Of a DNA stretch of 64,000 bases, positions 53,601 to 64,000 are shown one piece after another. Position numbers and translations under genes: made by a program. Source of the DNA: Cardinalis cardinalis (lineage: Eukaryota; Chordata; Aves; Passeriformes; Cardinalidae); NCBI GenBank assembly GCA_014549065.1, contig JACDOX010000007.1:7929034-7993033 (forward strand), in the 5' to 3' direction. Below the pieces are notes generated by a model. It did no database searches. It was not told the origin of the DNA and saw nothing but the letters and a program-made list of their open reading frames with translations. The number at the start of each line of letters is the position of its first letter. Within the stretch, counting starts at the first letter, position 1.

Positions 53601-56600
53601 TGCAGCTTCTACAATGGAGGGCTTCTTCCAGGATTTCCAGGTCTGCTCATGAACCAGAGAGAACTAAATTCAGTGTGAATACAAACAAGTGAATGCTAAA
53701 ACCATCTGCTGAGATGAGTTACAACAAAAAGAAATATTATAAGATCCTAGGGTGCATAAAATATAAAGTATGATCACACAAAACACACAAAACCCCAGAC
53801 AATTCAAAAATCTGTACATATAGTTCAACAACATGAAGAAAATTATTTTCATTCACAAATCTTTTAACAGAACTTTTCTAAACATATTCTAACACAGAAC
53901 CTGGATTTGGAGAGATTTGTTGGTCTGAAAAAAAAATAATTTGAACAATTATTTTCTTCTTTAAAATTTTGTGCTGGAAATTTGAATACAATTGTACAAT
54001 TCTATATTCATGAGGATGGAAAAAAATCTTAATGGGGAAAATTACTGCAAAATAATACATTCAGATTTGTATAATTTTTCTGGCCCATTAAGCTAGTATT
54101 ACTTTTTCAGATACCTATGGAAACTGTAGTAGAAGAGCTATTAATGAATCTCAACTAATTTTCAATGAGAATTTCAGAAACCTGATGTAATAGTAAAAGG
54201 AAGATCAAATTAGTACTGTCTACTTAAATCCTTAATCCAGATGTTTCATCCTATTCTATAAAAGTGTTAATTCACTAATATTCTGCTAATTACAGGCTTT
54301 TATTTATATTTTATTGCATATTTGCCTCAAAAATACCTATCACACATTTTTAAAATATTACTTATATCTATAGAATAATTTAAAGATCTCAGGCATACTA
54401 TTTAATAATAATATTTCAAAATGAAGACAACTTTCCCAAGACAGTTCAAGAAACCCAATTCAGTTCCTTAATTCATATTATAATAACTGCTTAATAAATG
54501 TGAGCAGGTAATGCAAAAATAGTATTTGATTTATTTGATTTCTTTTTTATGTTCATAAATTATCTGCAAACAGAACGCATTATTCTTCAGTTATTGAATT
54601 ATTTGAATTACAGATTTATTACTGAAAAATATACTGATAATTTATTAGATATCTAACAACTCTGAGGTAGTTTATTTTGAATATTTAATTTAAAAACTAG
54701 GTTATTTATATTAGCTACACAGCTCATTTTTGTTCTTAAACTAGATAAGCTTGACTATTAAATCTCAGGTGTCTGATGCAAATTATTTTGATTACAATTC
54801 NGCAAGATTTCTTCAAAGACGATTATTCACTAGAATAATTTACAGAGCGTGAAATAAAGTAATTTTTGTGTCAAAGTCTAAAACATTCATAAGATTCCCC
54901 AGANCCTAAGTCTTTAGTTAATACTTGCTGCATAGGAATGGATATGACTGTTTCTTTGGTGTCAAAGATAACTGCAGATCTCACTAATATGCACTAGCAA
55001 AACACCAGGCAGGGCACAGCCAGGCAGCTGAAGAGGTGTGAGTTACAGCAGTCACCTAAAGCCAGGAGCCACAAGTACTGCGTGAAAGTCTGCTCAAGCA
55101 GATGTGCACACAAGGCAGGCTCAAACCCAGGTGGCATTAACTTCTCATGTTGTTTAAATGAGTAAGAAAATAGAAAAAAAAGAAAGCATGATTTCTTGTC
55201 TCCCTTTATGCTCTATTTCTCTCTCCATCAAGGCAGGAAAGTCTAACAGGCTTTTTTTTCTTTTCTTTCCCCTGCAAGTAGGCTACCTATTTTAAAGGAA
55301 AAATTCTCAGACTGCACTGCACTTCCTTATCTGCTGTGAGGATCTCCTCTGCAGGCCTGCTCTCTCTGGAATCTCAATGATGGCAACACCAGATCTGCAT
55401 GCAGAGCAAACACAGAGACCCGTCCTGTGNGTAATTAAAAGAAATCCTTGCTCCTTACAGGAGGGCAGATTCAATAAAACTTATCAATTTCAGTGAATTA
55501 ACTGTTCACAGCCACTACTGTAGAGAACANTTTATTAACAAAGGTTACAGGAAAATATCAAAGCTAACTTAAGCAATATTTTTGTTTCAATACCTAGAAT
55601 TCAGGCAGGCCNAATGACAATCATTTTTAAGACCTAACCAAACAATATATCAAAGAACTCTAATTCTACTTCACGTATGCCTTCTTTAAATTATTGGCAT
55701 CATAGGAAGAGTCAAAAAGGCTAAAGGAAGGAATTCTGTAGTCATCCTTTGAGACTATGTTATGGAAATCACCTAGATCCTCCACAGAATTTCATTTCAT
55801 TTGGTGATGTGTTATTTTTGTTTCGTTACTGTACATCCAAGATTCATTTAAAATTAACTTTCAACACCCCTATAAGAAGCATTGTTAAGGTTTTTTGAAT
55901 TGGTAAGACAAAGGTAATGAAAGTTTATTGTGGTTTGATAGTGACAAATGCTCTGGAAGGCATTTCCATGTCATAAGTTTTGGAGCCCTATATNATTTTT
56001 TACTTTATTTTTTGACAAGAAAGTCTGTGTTATTTTCAATTTAATTTGAATTTGAGTCAATATAATTTTTTGGGAGGTTTTGATAAACAAGATTTGGTAG
56101 CAGAAAGAACAGACACGCAAAATGCTTTTTTGCAACAGAAATTAATGCAGCTTAACGTTACAAAATAAATGTTTCTTACTTGAAAAGCAAAACAGTGTTT
56201 ACCCAAAGGTTTTCTGAAANACCATAGTGGAGTATTGTTTGTTGTGTTTCCTTAGTTTCCATAAAAACTTTGATGACAGCAAAGTGTTGGAGCTCTGAAG
56301 GGATCCTCTGATATTCATTAACTATGTTTGAATCTCAATCATCTGCAGTCTTGTCTAATTGTGGGCTCACCTATTTTTGTGGGCCAAAATCTTTTTTCTT
56401 TCAGCACACTGTGCACATATTCTGTAGTACTTTATCAGTGAAGATCTCCTATTTGTTTGTTTCTGTAATGAGTCAGCACCCTAACTTTCTACCCTGTTTC
56501 CATACTTTTCAACAGTCGACAGTCAAAGCATCATTTAATTGATTTAGCTATTATTTTAGTTGTTCTGGAATATGAAGCAACAAGTGACATAAAACTCAGA

Positions 56601-56615
56601 TTATTAGGAAATTAA
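50660..56615. other. Unique A+T-rich non-coding stretch
   Basis: No recognised gene. Slightly G+C-richer patches lie at about 51.6-52.0 kb and 55.0-55.4 kb. Sequence around 54.2-54.8 kb is especially A+T-rich with many TAATTA-like words. A T-rich run lies at about 52,396-52,411. Confidence 0.5.
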
Positions 56616-56684
56616 CTAAATATATTGATAAATAATATATGAATATATTAAATATATAAATATATTAATATATAAATATATTAC
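56616..56684. repeat. A+T-only low-complexity tract
   Basis: Irregular TATTAATATATAAAT-type words, almost no G or C. Part of a minus-strand frame (56616-56807) is held open by it. Confidence 0.85.
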
Positions 56685-57014
56685 TAAAATATGGATGCAT
56701 CTACTTAGGTAAAAACAGTGCTTCACCTTTATGTTTCCTGCCATATTTTCTTTTTTCTTCTGAACTTCAGAATTCATGTAACTTTCTTCTAAGGAGTCNT
56801 ATTGCACATAGCTTCCCTTTGAGCAGAGTCACATCAGGCTGTTTCCTGCATTTGAAGTAGTTAGCAAAAAAAATCTATTTTCTAAAGCCTGTACTGACAT
56901 GTTCAACAGAGCAGTGTGACTTTCCCTATTAGAAAAATACAGTCCTTTAGTCAACATATAGTTATAATTATGTTGATTTTGCACTTTAACTCCATGCCGC
57001 AGGAAAAAGAAATA

Positions 57015-57118
57015 CAAAAACCAAACCAAACCAAACCAAACTAAACCAAAACCAAAACCAAAACCAACTAAAAAACACAAACAAACAAACAAAACAAAAC
57101 AAAAGTAAAAAAAAAAAC
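57015..57118 (+). repeat. (CCAAA)n/(CAAA)n/(CAAAA)n compound microsatellite
   Basis: CCAAA pentamers give way to CCAAAA, then CAAA tetramers, CAAAA pentamers and a terminal oligo-A run. The minus strand is therefore pure G/T and is translated as a Phe/Gly/Trp/Leu-rich pseudo-protein (56829-57137), which is not a gene. Confidence 0.95.
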
Positions 57119-57869
57119 CCAGATATGTACTACACATCTCTTTTTGTCAATCTATTTGGTCTATGGAACCAGAAGTGTGACTCATCAGAAAGGTGGCCAA
57201 GATGTACTCTCCCNGTGATGCTGGTAGAATACAGCACCACTCTCAAATGAATATGATTTATTACACAATATGGGACGAAAATTTTTTAAAATAACCAAGA
57301 TGAATTCAGTCATGAATTTCCTGCATTTATTGGTGAAAGAACTGTCATTTACTGTTACTGTTAATAAGAATTATAAAGTCCCAAGTCATATCAAGACTAT
57401 ATTGTGCTAAAAAATACATATCTGTGTATAGGTAACCTGTCTTGGTTCTTGTCCAAAATTTGCTATAAAATAAATAAATAAATAACAAGGACAAAACTTG
57501 AGTGGTCAAAAAATAATTTGCAGAAGTTCACACATTTGATGCATTCCTGAAAAACTGTAACTCAAACAATCTAATTCACTATATGTTCCCACACATACTA
57601 CGAAATATTGATTTTTGAATTCTGTACCATTTTTTTAAAGCATGGGATTTTCTCCTTTAAATCCAAAGGAGATATAATTTTTTATATTCCATGTGGCTTT
57701 CATAAATATAAGGTTTTATTGCAGCTAACAAAGCATTCATGGCTGTTCCATGGATGCAGAGAACTGAGTATTTGGGTGGGGATTTTCCCATGCATATCAT
57801 AATGAAGTATTCTGTCATGCTTCTTTACAAAGTTTAATACAGTTCTGCCGCCATTATGTGCTTTTGGAC
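57119..57869. other. Unassigned sequence
   Basis: A+T-rich, with a short (AAAT)n run at about 57,466-57,485. No gene or recognisable element before the CR1 copy begins. Confidence 0.55.
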
Positions 57870-58208
57870 ATTATTTTGAGAGGGACTATGTCACAACTAA
57901 TAGCATGTTGTGACAGGACAAGGGGAAATGGTTTCACACAGAAGGAGGGCAGGTTCGGATCAAATATTGAGAAGAAATTCTTTCCTCTGAGGGTGGTGAG
58001 GCACAGGAACAAGATGCNCAGAGAAGTTCTGGATGCTCCATTCCTGGAAGCGTTCAAGACCAGGCTGAATAAGGCTTTGAGATACCTGTTCTAGTGGAAT
58101 TTATCCCTGTCCATAGCCAAGGGGTTGTCGCTGTCCCCTCTAACCAAGGGAGCTAGAGCTAGATGATCATTCAAGTCCCTTTCAACCCCAACCATTCTGT
58201 GATTCTAT
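57870..58208 (+). mobile_element. CR1 LINE, ORF2 C-terminus plus 3' UTR, sense
   Basis: The best-preserved CR1 copy here. The plus frame 57858-58094 reads C-C-D-R-T-R-G-N-G-F, then E-K-K-F-F-P-L-R-V-V-R-H and E-V-L-D-A-P-F-L-E-A-F, which is the conserved C-terminal segment of avian CR1 ORF2. It ends at a stop near 58094. The 3' untranslated region follows, with 'tagatgatcattcaagtccc' and 'aaccattctgtgattctatg' at its end (about 58,190-58,208). The catalytic RT domain is absent because the copy is 5'-truncated, so the open frame is a remnant and not a functional gene. Confidence 0.95.
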
Positions 58209-60717
58209 GCTTGATTTTAAATGTTCATAGCATTTCAAAATACTCTGCAAAAGAAAATCCTTGCCCCTGATGACTTTATAACATCATATGTTACCTCCAG
58301 TGCTAAAGGTATGAAGACATAATCACTGTTGGCATCAGCAAAAGAAAACTGACAAAAAACATTGAAAAGCATTTGAAGCAAAAACAGGAGAAATCTAGGG
58401 AATTGGGAAGGTGGCAATGGACATGTAAAGATAAGAAGGAAAAAAATCCCATCATCTAAAGGATAATTTTCCAATGTGTATATAAAGAAATCCTGGGGGG
58501 GAAAATGTAGGTATGATATGTTTATTGGTAAAATTGTGTTGATTCTCATGGCAGAGTAACAGCTTGGATTCCAGTGTACAGCATGACAAAATGCTTGTTG
58601 TCATAATAGTAGCTGAAGAAAGTGATCTTAGCATTTTGGGCAGACAGAAAACTGGAGATGTTACAGGAGTGGAAAACCAGAAAACAAAAATGGTTAAAAC
58701 TACAGACTTAGAGGAGATAAAATCTACATTTNGGAAGCAGGAATGGCAAACAACACAGTGTCAAAAATAGGATTCAAAGGGAAACACAGTTTAAATTATA
58801 ATTTTTTCACGTGACAAAAGAAGCTCCTACTTCAATGGAAGGATTTCTAAAGCTGAGAGACCACCAAGTCCTGCTTATATCAGTAAGAGTACCTGCACAT
58901 TATGGACTTTTGAGAATCAGGACACTTAATTTGTTCCATCAACACTCAGAGAATAACATTCATTGGCATCTCTTCCAGAAAATCTAGGACACAAATTTCA
59001 TCTTAGGATCTGATTAAGAGAAGAAACTAAAAACTTACAGAGAGAAAGAATGGGCGTAATGTAGCACTATTCAGTACAATTCTTATAGATGTTTGTCCTG
59101 GAATTCATTTTTTCCTTGTTTTATCTCAAAAACAAACTGAATATTTGAAATTTATTTAATAGCAAAAGATTTTTGCAANCCAGTAAGATGGTCAGAGATA
59201 AGAAAAATATTCTCTGAGTTCTAAGCCTACCAATCTTCCATGGTTTGAAAAAATGTTAACTTTTTTAAAAAATCAGCAATAACAGTAAAATATTAACTAG
59301 ATAAGTAATTTATATTATAAAAATAAACAGTATTATAACTATTAACAGCTGTCTTGTGCCTGAAATATGTTAAATGCGTTGGTAATCTGTATTCAGATCA
59401 TAATATAAAGCACACGTAAGTACTTACGCTTTGTTATTAGAAATCTCACCAAGGAAACCATGAATAGAAAGAAACTATTTCCTATTACTTCTGAAGCATT
59501 ATCTCCTGGTAAAATTTGGCTTATGTCAGTCTCTCACTATACTTACTCTGAGCATTAAAAACTGTCTCTCTTTGCATGAGTTACAGTTCACTTAATAATT
59601 TTTCTTCCACTTCTTCTACCTTACAAAAGCAAGTTTACCATAGAATATGTTTTTGCAGTTTGGATCTTGGATTTAAGTTGCTTGAGAAATACCTGGTTTC
59701 TTTAACAAATTAACATCTTGACCACAACTGTATACAGCAGTGAGATTCTCTTGGTGTCATGCTGGTGTCTTATCTCCAGCTTTATGAAGAAGTAAGAAAA
59801 GAAAGGAGAAATTTAATTGATAACATTGCCAGCATCCCACCTTTTTTGCTTAAAAAATGCTAGTTTTGCTTGACCCTCCATTCAGGCCGGGAATATTTCT
59901 GTTTCTGTGTATTTTTTATTCCTTCCACTGGTTCTGAGAGCAAAGTGGAGGTTTAGCTTCACAATATAAATATGTAACATGAAAGCAATGCAAACTGTCA
60001 GAGAATATTCCAGTGTTTAACGACAGCTTTCAGAATGTAAGTCTTGAAGATTTCAGATAGTATGCATACCTTGGCCAGTGAAATATATCCGTACTTCTAC
60101 TGTATCTATTTGAATATTTCAGTATTTTAAACTATTCCCATCCACCCAAGGCTAACCAGAGCCTGAAATCTCAGAGTAAGTCCTGATTACAAATCTTGTC
60201 CTNGAGTCACAAAGGAATGAAATCAGAAAAAGAGCCTGTGTGAGAAGTCTTTCCCAGATATCAACATTATTCTGTTGAGGAGACAATGTTGTCAAAACCA
60301 AAACCTGTCCTACTTTTCAAAATGCTTTGGAAAAACAGCACACAAAAAAATACTCACTAAATAAAACATTCCTACATGGTGTAAAATTNAAGCATGTGAA
60401 CAAAGTCTTTTCTTCGGTGTACAAGATCATAAGGAAAATCCGTTTCTTATTGGCTTCTCAGATCAGATCAGGCTCTTTAGACAATAAGGGCTCAGAAAGA
60501 TTAATTGTGCCTGCAGTCAAAGTTTGCAACATCAAATACAAGGGATTTGTGCTAACTTTAAGACTGAGTGTGGACTGAATTTTTCTGCATCCTTCAATTT
60601 AATGAAAGATAAGAAAATATTTTAAGTCAATTTCTGAGTATCATCAGAGAAGAGTAGAAACATGATCTCTTGAATCTTTGTCTTTGTTATGCACTTAGTA
60701 TCCATATACTCAAAATG
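58209..60717. other. Unique A+T-rich non-coding stretch
   Basis: No recognised gene or element between the two sense CR1 copies. Short open frames only. Confidence 0.55.
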
Positions 60718-60904
60718 AGAAATGAGATGCTGGAACAAGTTGCCCAGAGAATTATNGATATTCCATCCCTGGAAGTCTTGAAAGTCAGACTGAATGGGAC
60801 TTTGAGCAACCCAGTCTAGTGGAATGTNCCCATTCCCATGGCAGAGGGTTGGAGCTTGATGGTCTTTAAGGTCCTTTGCAGCCTAAAATATTCTATGATA
60901 CTAT
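60718..60904 (+). mobile_element. CR1 LINE 3' end, sense
   Basis: 'gctggaacaagttgcccagag', 'ccatccctggaagtcttgaa', 'agcaacccagtctagtggaa', 'cattcccatggcagagggttgg', 'gatggtctttaaggtccttt' and terminal 'attctatgatactat' are in CR1 order. It is 5'-truncated with two single Ns. The plus frame 60838-61041 only partly overlaps it and is not meaningful. Confidence 0.93.
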
Positions 60905-61661
60905 TAAAACTTTTAAAGTATATTTTGCTGCTAAATAGCATACCTTCTGAGACCTTTTTTTTCCCAATGAGAAATATTCACNTTTCTTTACTTTTTCTGA
61001 CGAGTATTAAGGTGAAATGGTTGAGTTGTTGNACATTTTAAAGCCTAAATCCTCACCTCTATCAGCCTCAGTAGTATCAAATGGAAAAAAATAACAGGAA
61101 AGAAATGAAGGAAGGTTATTTCATTTTAACAAGGGAAAGAGTCATTATTCATCCACTGCAACACCATGCAAATTAAAGTAGCCTCCATATCTTCAGGGCC
61201 ATCTTTCTATGAGGCAGAAAGTTTCAAGGACATATTTATGTTTTGGTATGATGCCCTGCTTCACCTCATCTCTGCCCACTCTGAAAAGCGCAGCATGAGA
61301 ATCTTTCTTTTGAGTTAGGGGAGGGAATGGGCGTGAGGTAAACTGGTTTAGAGTCCACCTATCTTTGCTTCAGAGGCATGATGGTATTTATTAGAGATAA
61401 TTCTTGCCTTCTGAGACAGGAGAAGCACTTCTATGCACTTTTAATATTGGCCAAGTGCAGTCAATTAATTTTAGTATTTTTGTTATCTACAATGGAAATT
61501 TGAAGAATTGTTTCTATAACTAAGAGCATGAATATGGAAGGGATTCTCATTTCATCAAGGATTATTTACTGAAATCAAAGTTGAACAAGAAAATTAATGC
61601 AAATCATCAGGTCAAATAATTTTGCATTTAGAAGGTACCCACCATTATCTTTACTTCATTA

Positions 61662-61684
61662 TAGTCTATTTTAATAATAGACTA
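61662..61684. repeat. Perfect 9-bp inverted repeat with 5-base loop
   Basis: TAGTCTATT, loop TTAAT, then AATAGACTA. It is too short and A+T-rich to call a microRNA precursor or terminator. Such hairpins arise by chance in A+T-rich DNA. Confidence 0.8.
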
Positions 61685-63114
61685 CCAAGAAAAAATTGTA
61701 CTGAATGCATAATCTGACCTGTCAAATCTGAAAGAATTTTAGTCCAAAAATAATTCATAACAGGACTACATANATGAAGAGCTAGATACATTATGCAAAA
61801 CCTAAAGGAGATGTAGTAATTATGCTATAGACCTTTTAGCTTGTAATTTAGCTGCTGAATTAGAGCTAACATGGAATTGCAGTATTCCAAAATTACTAAT
61901 CATACATTTCCTAAGCTAAAATATATGTGCATCATTTTGTCTTAAGCACACAAATACTGGTATAAATACCTGACTTTGTTGATNACCATTTTTACATTTT
62001 TAAGGTTTAAAAGCTAAAATCATTAGGATATCACAGTAAAACCACTAGATCAGTAAACATATGGTTAATTGAATACTATTTTATGGGAAAATAATATAAT
62101 TCTATAGCATAAATATGTAATATTTAAATATTAGCTTTTTAGAAATTTATTATTTTTTTAATACTTTAAAGTACTCAATACTTTGAAAAACCCTCAAATA
62201 ATCAGAATATCTAAAAATATTTACAATTATAGCTCTCAATCAAATGCCTTTCTATCAAAAGGAAGGAAGGAGATCAGATAGATAGAAAGCAATAAATCCA
62301 ATAATGTTCACGTGGATCTTGGTTTGGATTTTATCTGTACGAGCACCTCTATCAAGGGCTGGAATATTTTCTATCTAATGTGGGAGGATTCAAATTACCT
62401 TTTTTTTTAAAGAAAAAGACAGGAGAGAATATTTTTCCCTTTAACAATAACACAGACGAAGACACTTATGAAGGGCTGGAGAGATGTAGATAAAGGGAAT
62501 GCTGCACATTTTTACCCACTGATGGTGTACAAATTGCAAGCAGAAGCCAAATATAAAGCGAATGAATTTTTAAGTAAATCAGTGGACTATGGAAAGAAGC
62601 CTGATAGCTTTCTATAATTATAGTCTAATTGGCAAATAATTTGAAATAATATATTAAAAACTACTTTCAAAGAACAAAAACATCTTCGGAAAATGTTGCA
62701 TTGAATGTATAGAAAATAACTCAGTAGGAGGTATGAATTTAAAATCAGGCTGTTTTCAGAANCTGTAAATAATCATTTTAATAATGTAACATATCACATT
62801 GTTTATTTCATGGCGTTTTTTGCAACTTCCTGGCAGAATAAATTGCTATTGCAAAAAAAAAGAATATAAGGCTTAGGCTTATCATACCCTCATNTGTCAC
62901 TAAACGATCACAAAATTCCGTCCAAGAGCATATCTCAATTTTGAGCTCCAGAAATGAATTTCTTCAGAAAGCTATAATTATTTCAATACAGGAAGTTCCT
63001 TGCATTTTTCAATCATGCAGAAAGCNCAAGTGATGTTTTCATATCTCACGAAGTTCATGACACATTTTGGATAGTGAAGATGGTGAGAGACTGCAGGAGA
63101 AACAATACTTGCAA

Positions 63115-63146
63115 TCTTCTTTCTTTCTTCCCTTCTTTCCTTTATT
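63115..63146 (+). repeat. Pyrimidine tract (CTTT)n-like
   Basis: A 30-base run of almost only C and T, followed by TTGCAG. It resembles a 3' splice-site polypyrimidine tract followed by AG, but no plausible downstream exon was recognised. Confidence 0.8.
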
Positions 63147-64000
63147 GCAGTCAGGGATGTTCAGAAGAAATTATTATTCTGAACAGTTCTTCTGAACAGA
63201 CTTTAGTAGCAACTTATTAAAATTAACAGAACAGTAGTGGAAAACAGAGAGGAACAATTTCACCAAAATTTGTAGCCATTTCAAAAGGGATTGGAACATC
63301 CTCTGAAGGAAGCAAGTAAGAAGTAAAATCAGAACANTAGTTAGGGAAGAAATACCAACCAATTCCATGTTATATTATTCCCAGTTTGATAAAATCAAAT
63401 ATGAATAACATTAATTTGTTTTCAATAGCATACTGGCTAAATAGGATTATAAATTATTAACTGAGAAGCAGATTTTATTTCTGGGANATAGAGCCTTCAA
63501 TGGAAGGCTGGCATATGACTGCCACTGCTGAAGATGATAACAAGTACACTCAGGTAACTATTTAACAGGTTATACCACAGCCCTATAGGAGGGACAAGGG
63601 CCACTAGATTCTATATATCTTTGTATCTAATGCTGTGCTGAAAATTATGTTAGGAGAAGAGTTCGAGAAGCCACTGCAAGGGACAAAATGATGTCAAGAG
63701 TCTGTGTTCCCCACCAGGAAACCACAGATCTGGGGACTGACCACCCTTCCACCCCCTCCTGTGTGACCCACAGCCTCTCTGTTGCCCAGCAAGCTGGTGG
63801 TGCACAGGCTGACAGAGCAGGGAGCAGCTCCAGAGTCACTTCATTCCTACTTCCTTAGCTTCCTTATTGCTGCCTAGCTTTCATGCTGGTGATTTACTTC
63901 CATGCAGACATCTGTTTCAGGTATCTACCTAATCCTGAGTACAGCTGCTCTCACTGACCCACATTAGCCCCTGTACACTCTTCAAGGTCACTCTTAAATC

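Larger units (their letters stand above)
60905..64000. other. Unique A+T-rich non-coding stretch
   Basis: No recognised gene or element. The last ~350 bases (from about 63,650) are G+C-richer and contain a 64-codon minus frame without motifs. A small perfect hairpin (61,662) and a pyrimidine tract (63,115) are listed separately. Confidence 0.5.

Noticed and set aside
56829..57137. Phe/Gly/Trp-rich 102-codon minus frame
   Set aside because: Translation of the (CCAAA)n microsatellite.
61662..61684. Hairpin as microRNA precursor
   Set aside because: Stem of 9 bp is far too short for a microRNA precursor and very A+T-rich.

Overview
The window looks like non-coding nuclear DNA from a bird, most likely a passerine. 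It is A+T-rich and full of stop codons. I recognise no protein-coding gene, no rRNA or tRNA gene and no CRISPR array. The avian assignment rests on at least five CR1 LINE copies, several ending in the typical ATTCTATG-type CR1 3' end. The narrower passerine inference rests on an LTR at about 39.9-40.5 kb that I recognise from songbird genomes. The open frames present are short, lack family motifs, and fit chance in A+T-rich DNA, or else are antisense or shadow frames of repeats.

Layout. 1-6.65 kb is unique A+T-rich DNA with a purine-rich block (3.78-4.33 kb) and simple repeats. 6.66-7.13 kb is an antisense CR1 3' portion. 7.25-30.1 kb is mostly unannotated, with microsatellites, a 38-bp-period duplication and an (AAAAT)n tract. 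30.1-32.7 kb is a repeat cluster: a sense CR1 3' end, an antisense CR1 reverse-transcriptase core that lacks its 3' end, and a diverged LTR-like block. A 174-base assembly gap lies at 35,565-35,738. 38.6-39.3 kb holds the most unusual object: a decayed antisense reverse transcriptase that resembles R2-type LINEs rather than avian CR1. Just beyond it (39,941-40,495) is an apparently complete antisense solo LTR with a candidate 6-bp target-site duplication. 40.5-64 kb is again mostly unique A+T-rich DNA with four more sense CR1 3' ends (one weak), a 55-bp-period duplication and simple repeats.

Nothing here works together as a genetic system. The window is an intergenic or intronic landscape of retrotransposon remains. 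Isolated single Ns are scattered throughout, so small frame disruptions and exact repeat ends should be read with caution. Family assignments come from reading the sequence and recalled family features; no database search was run.
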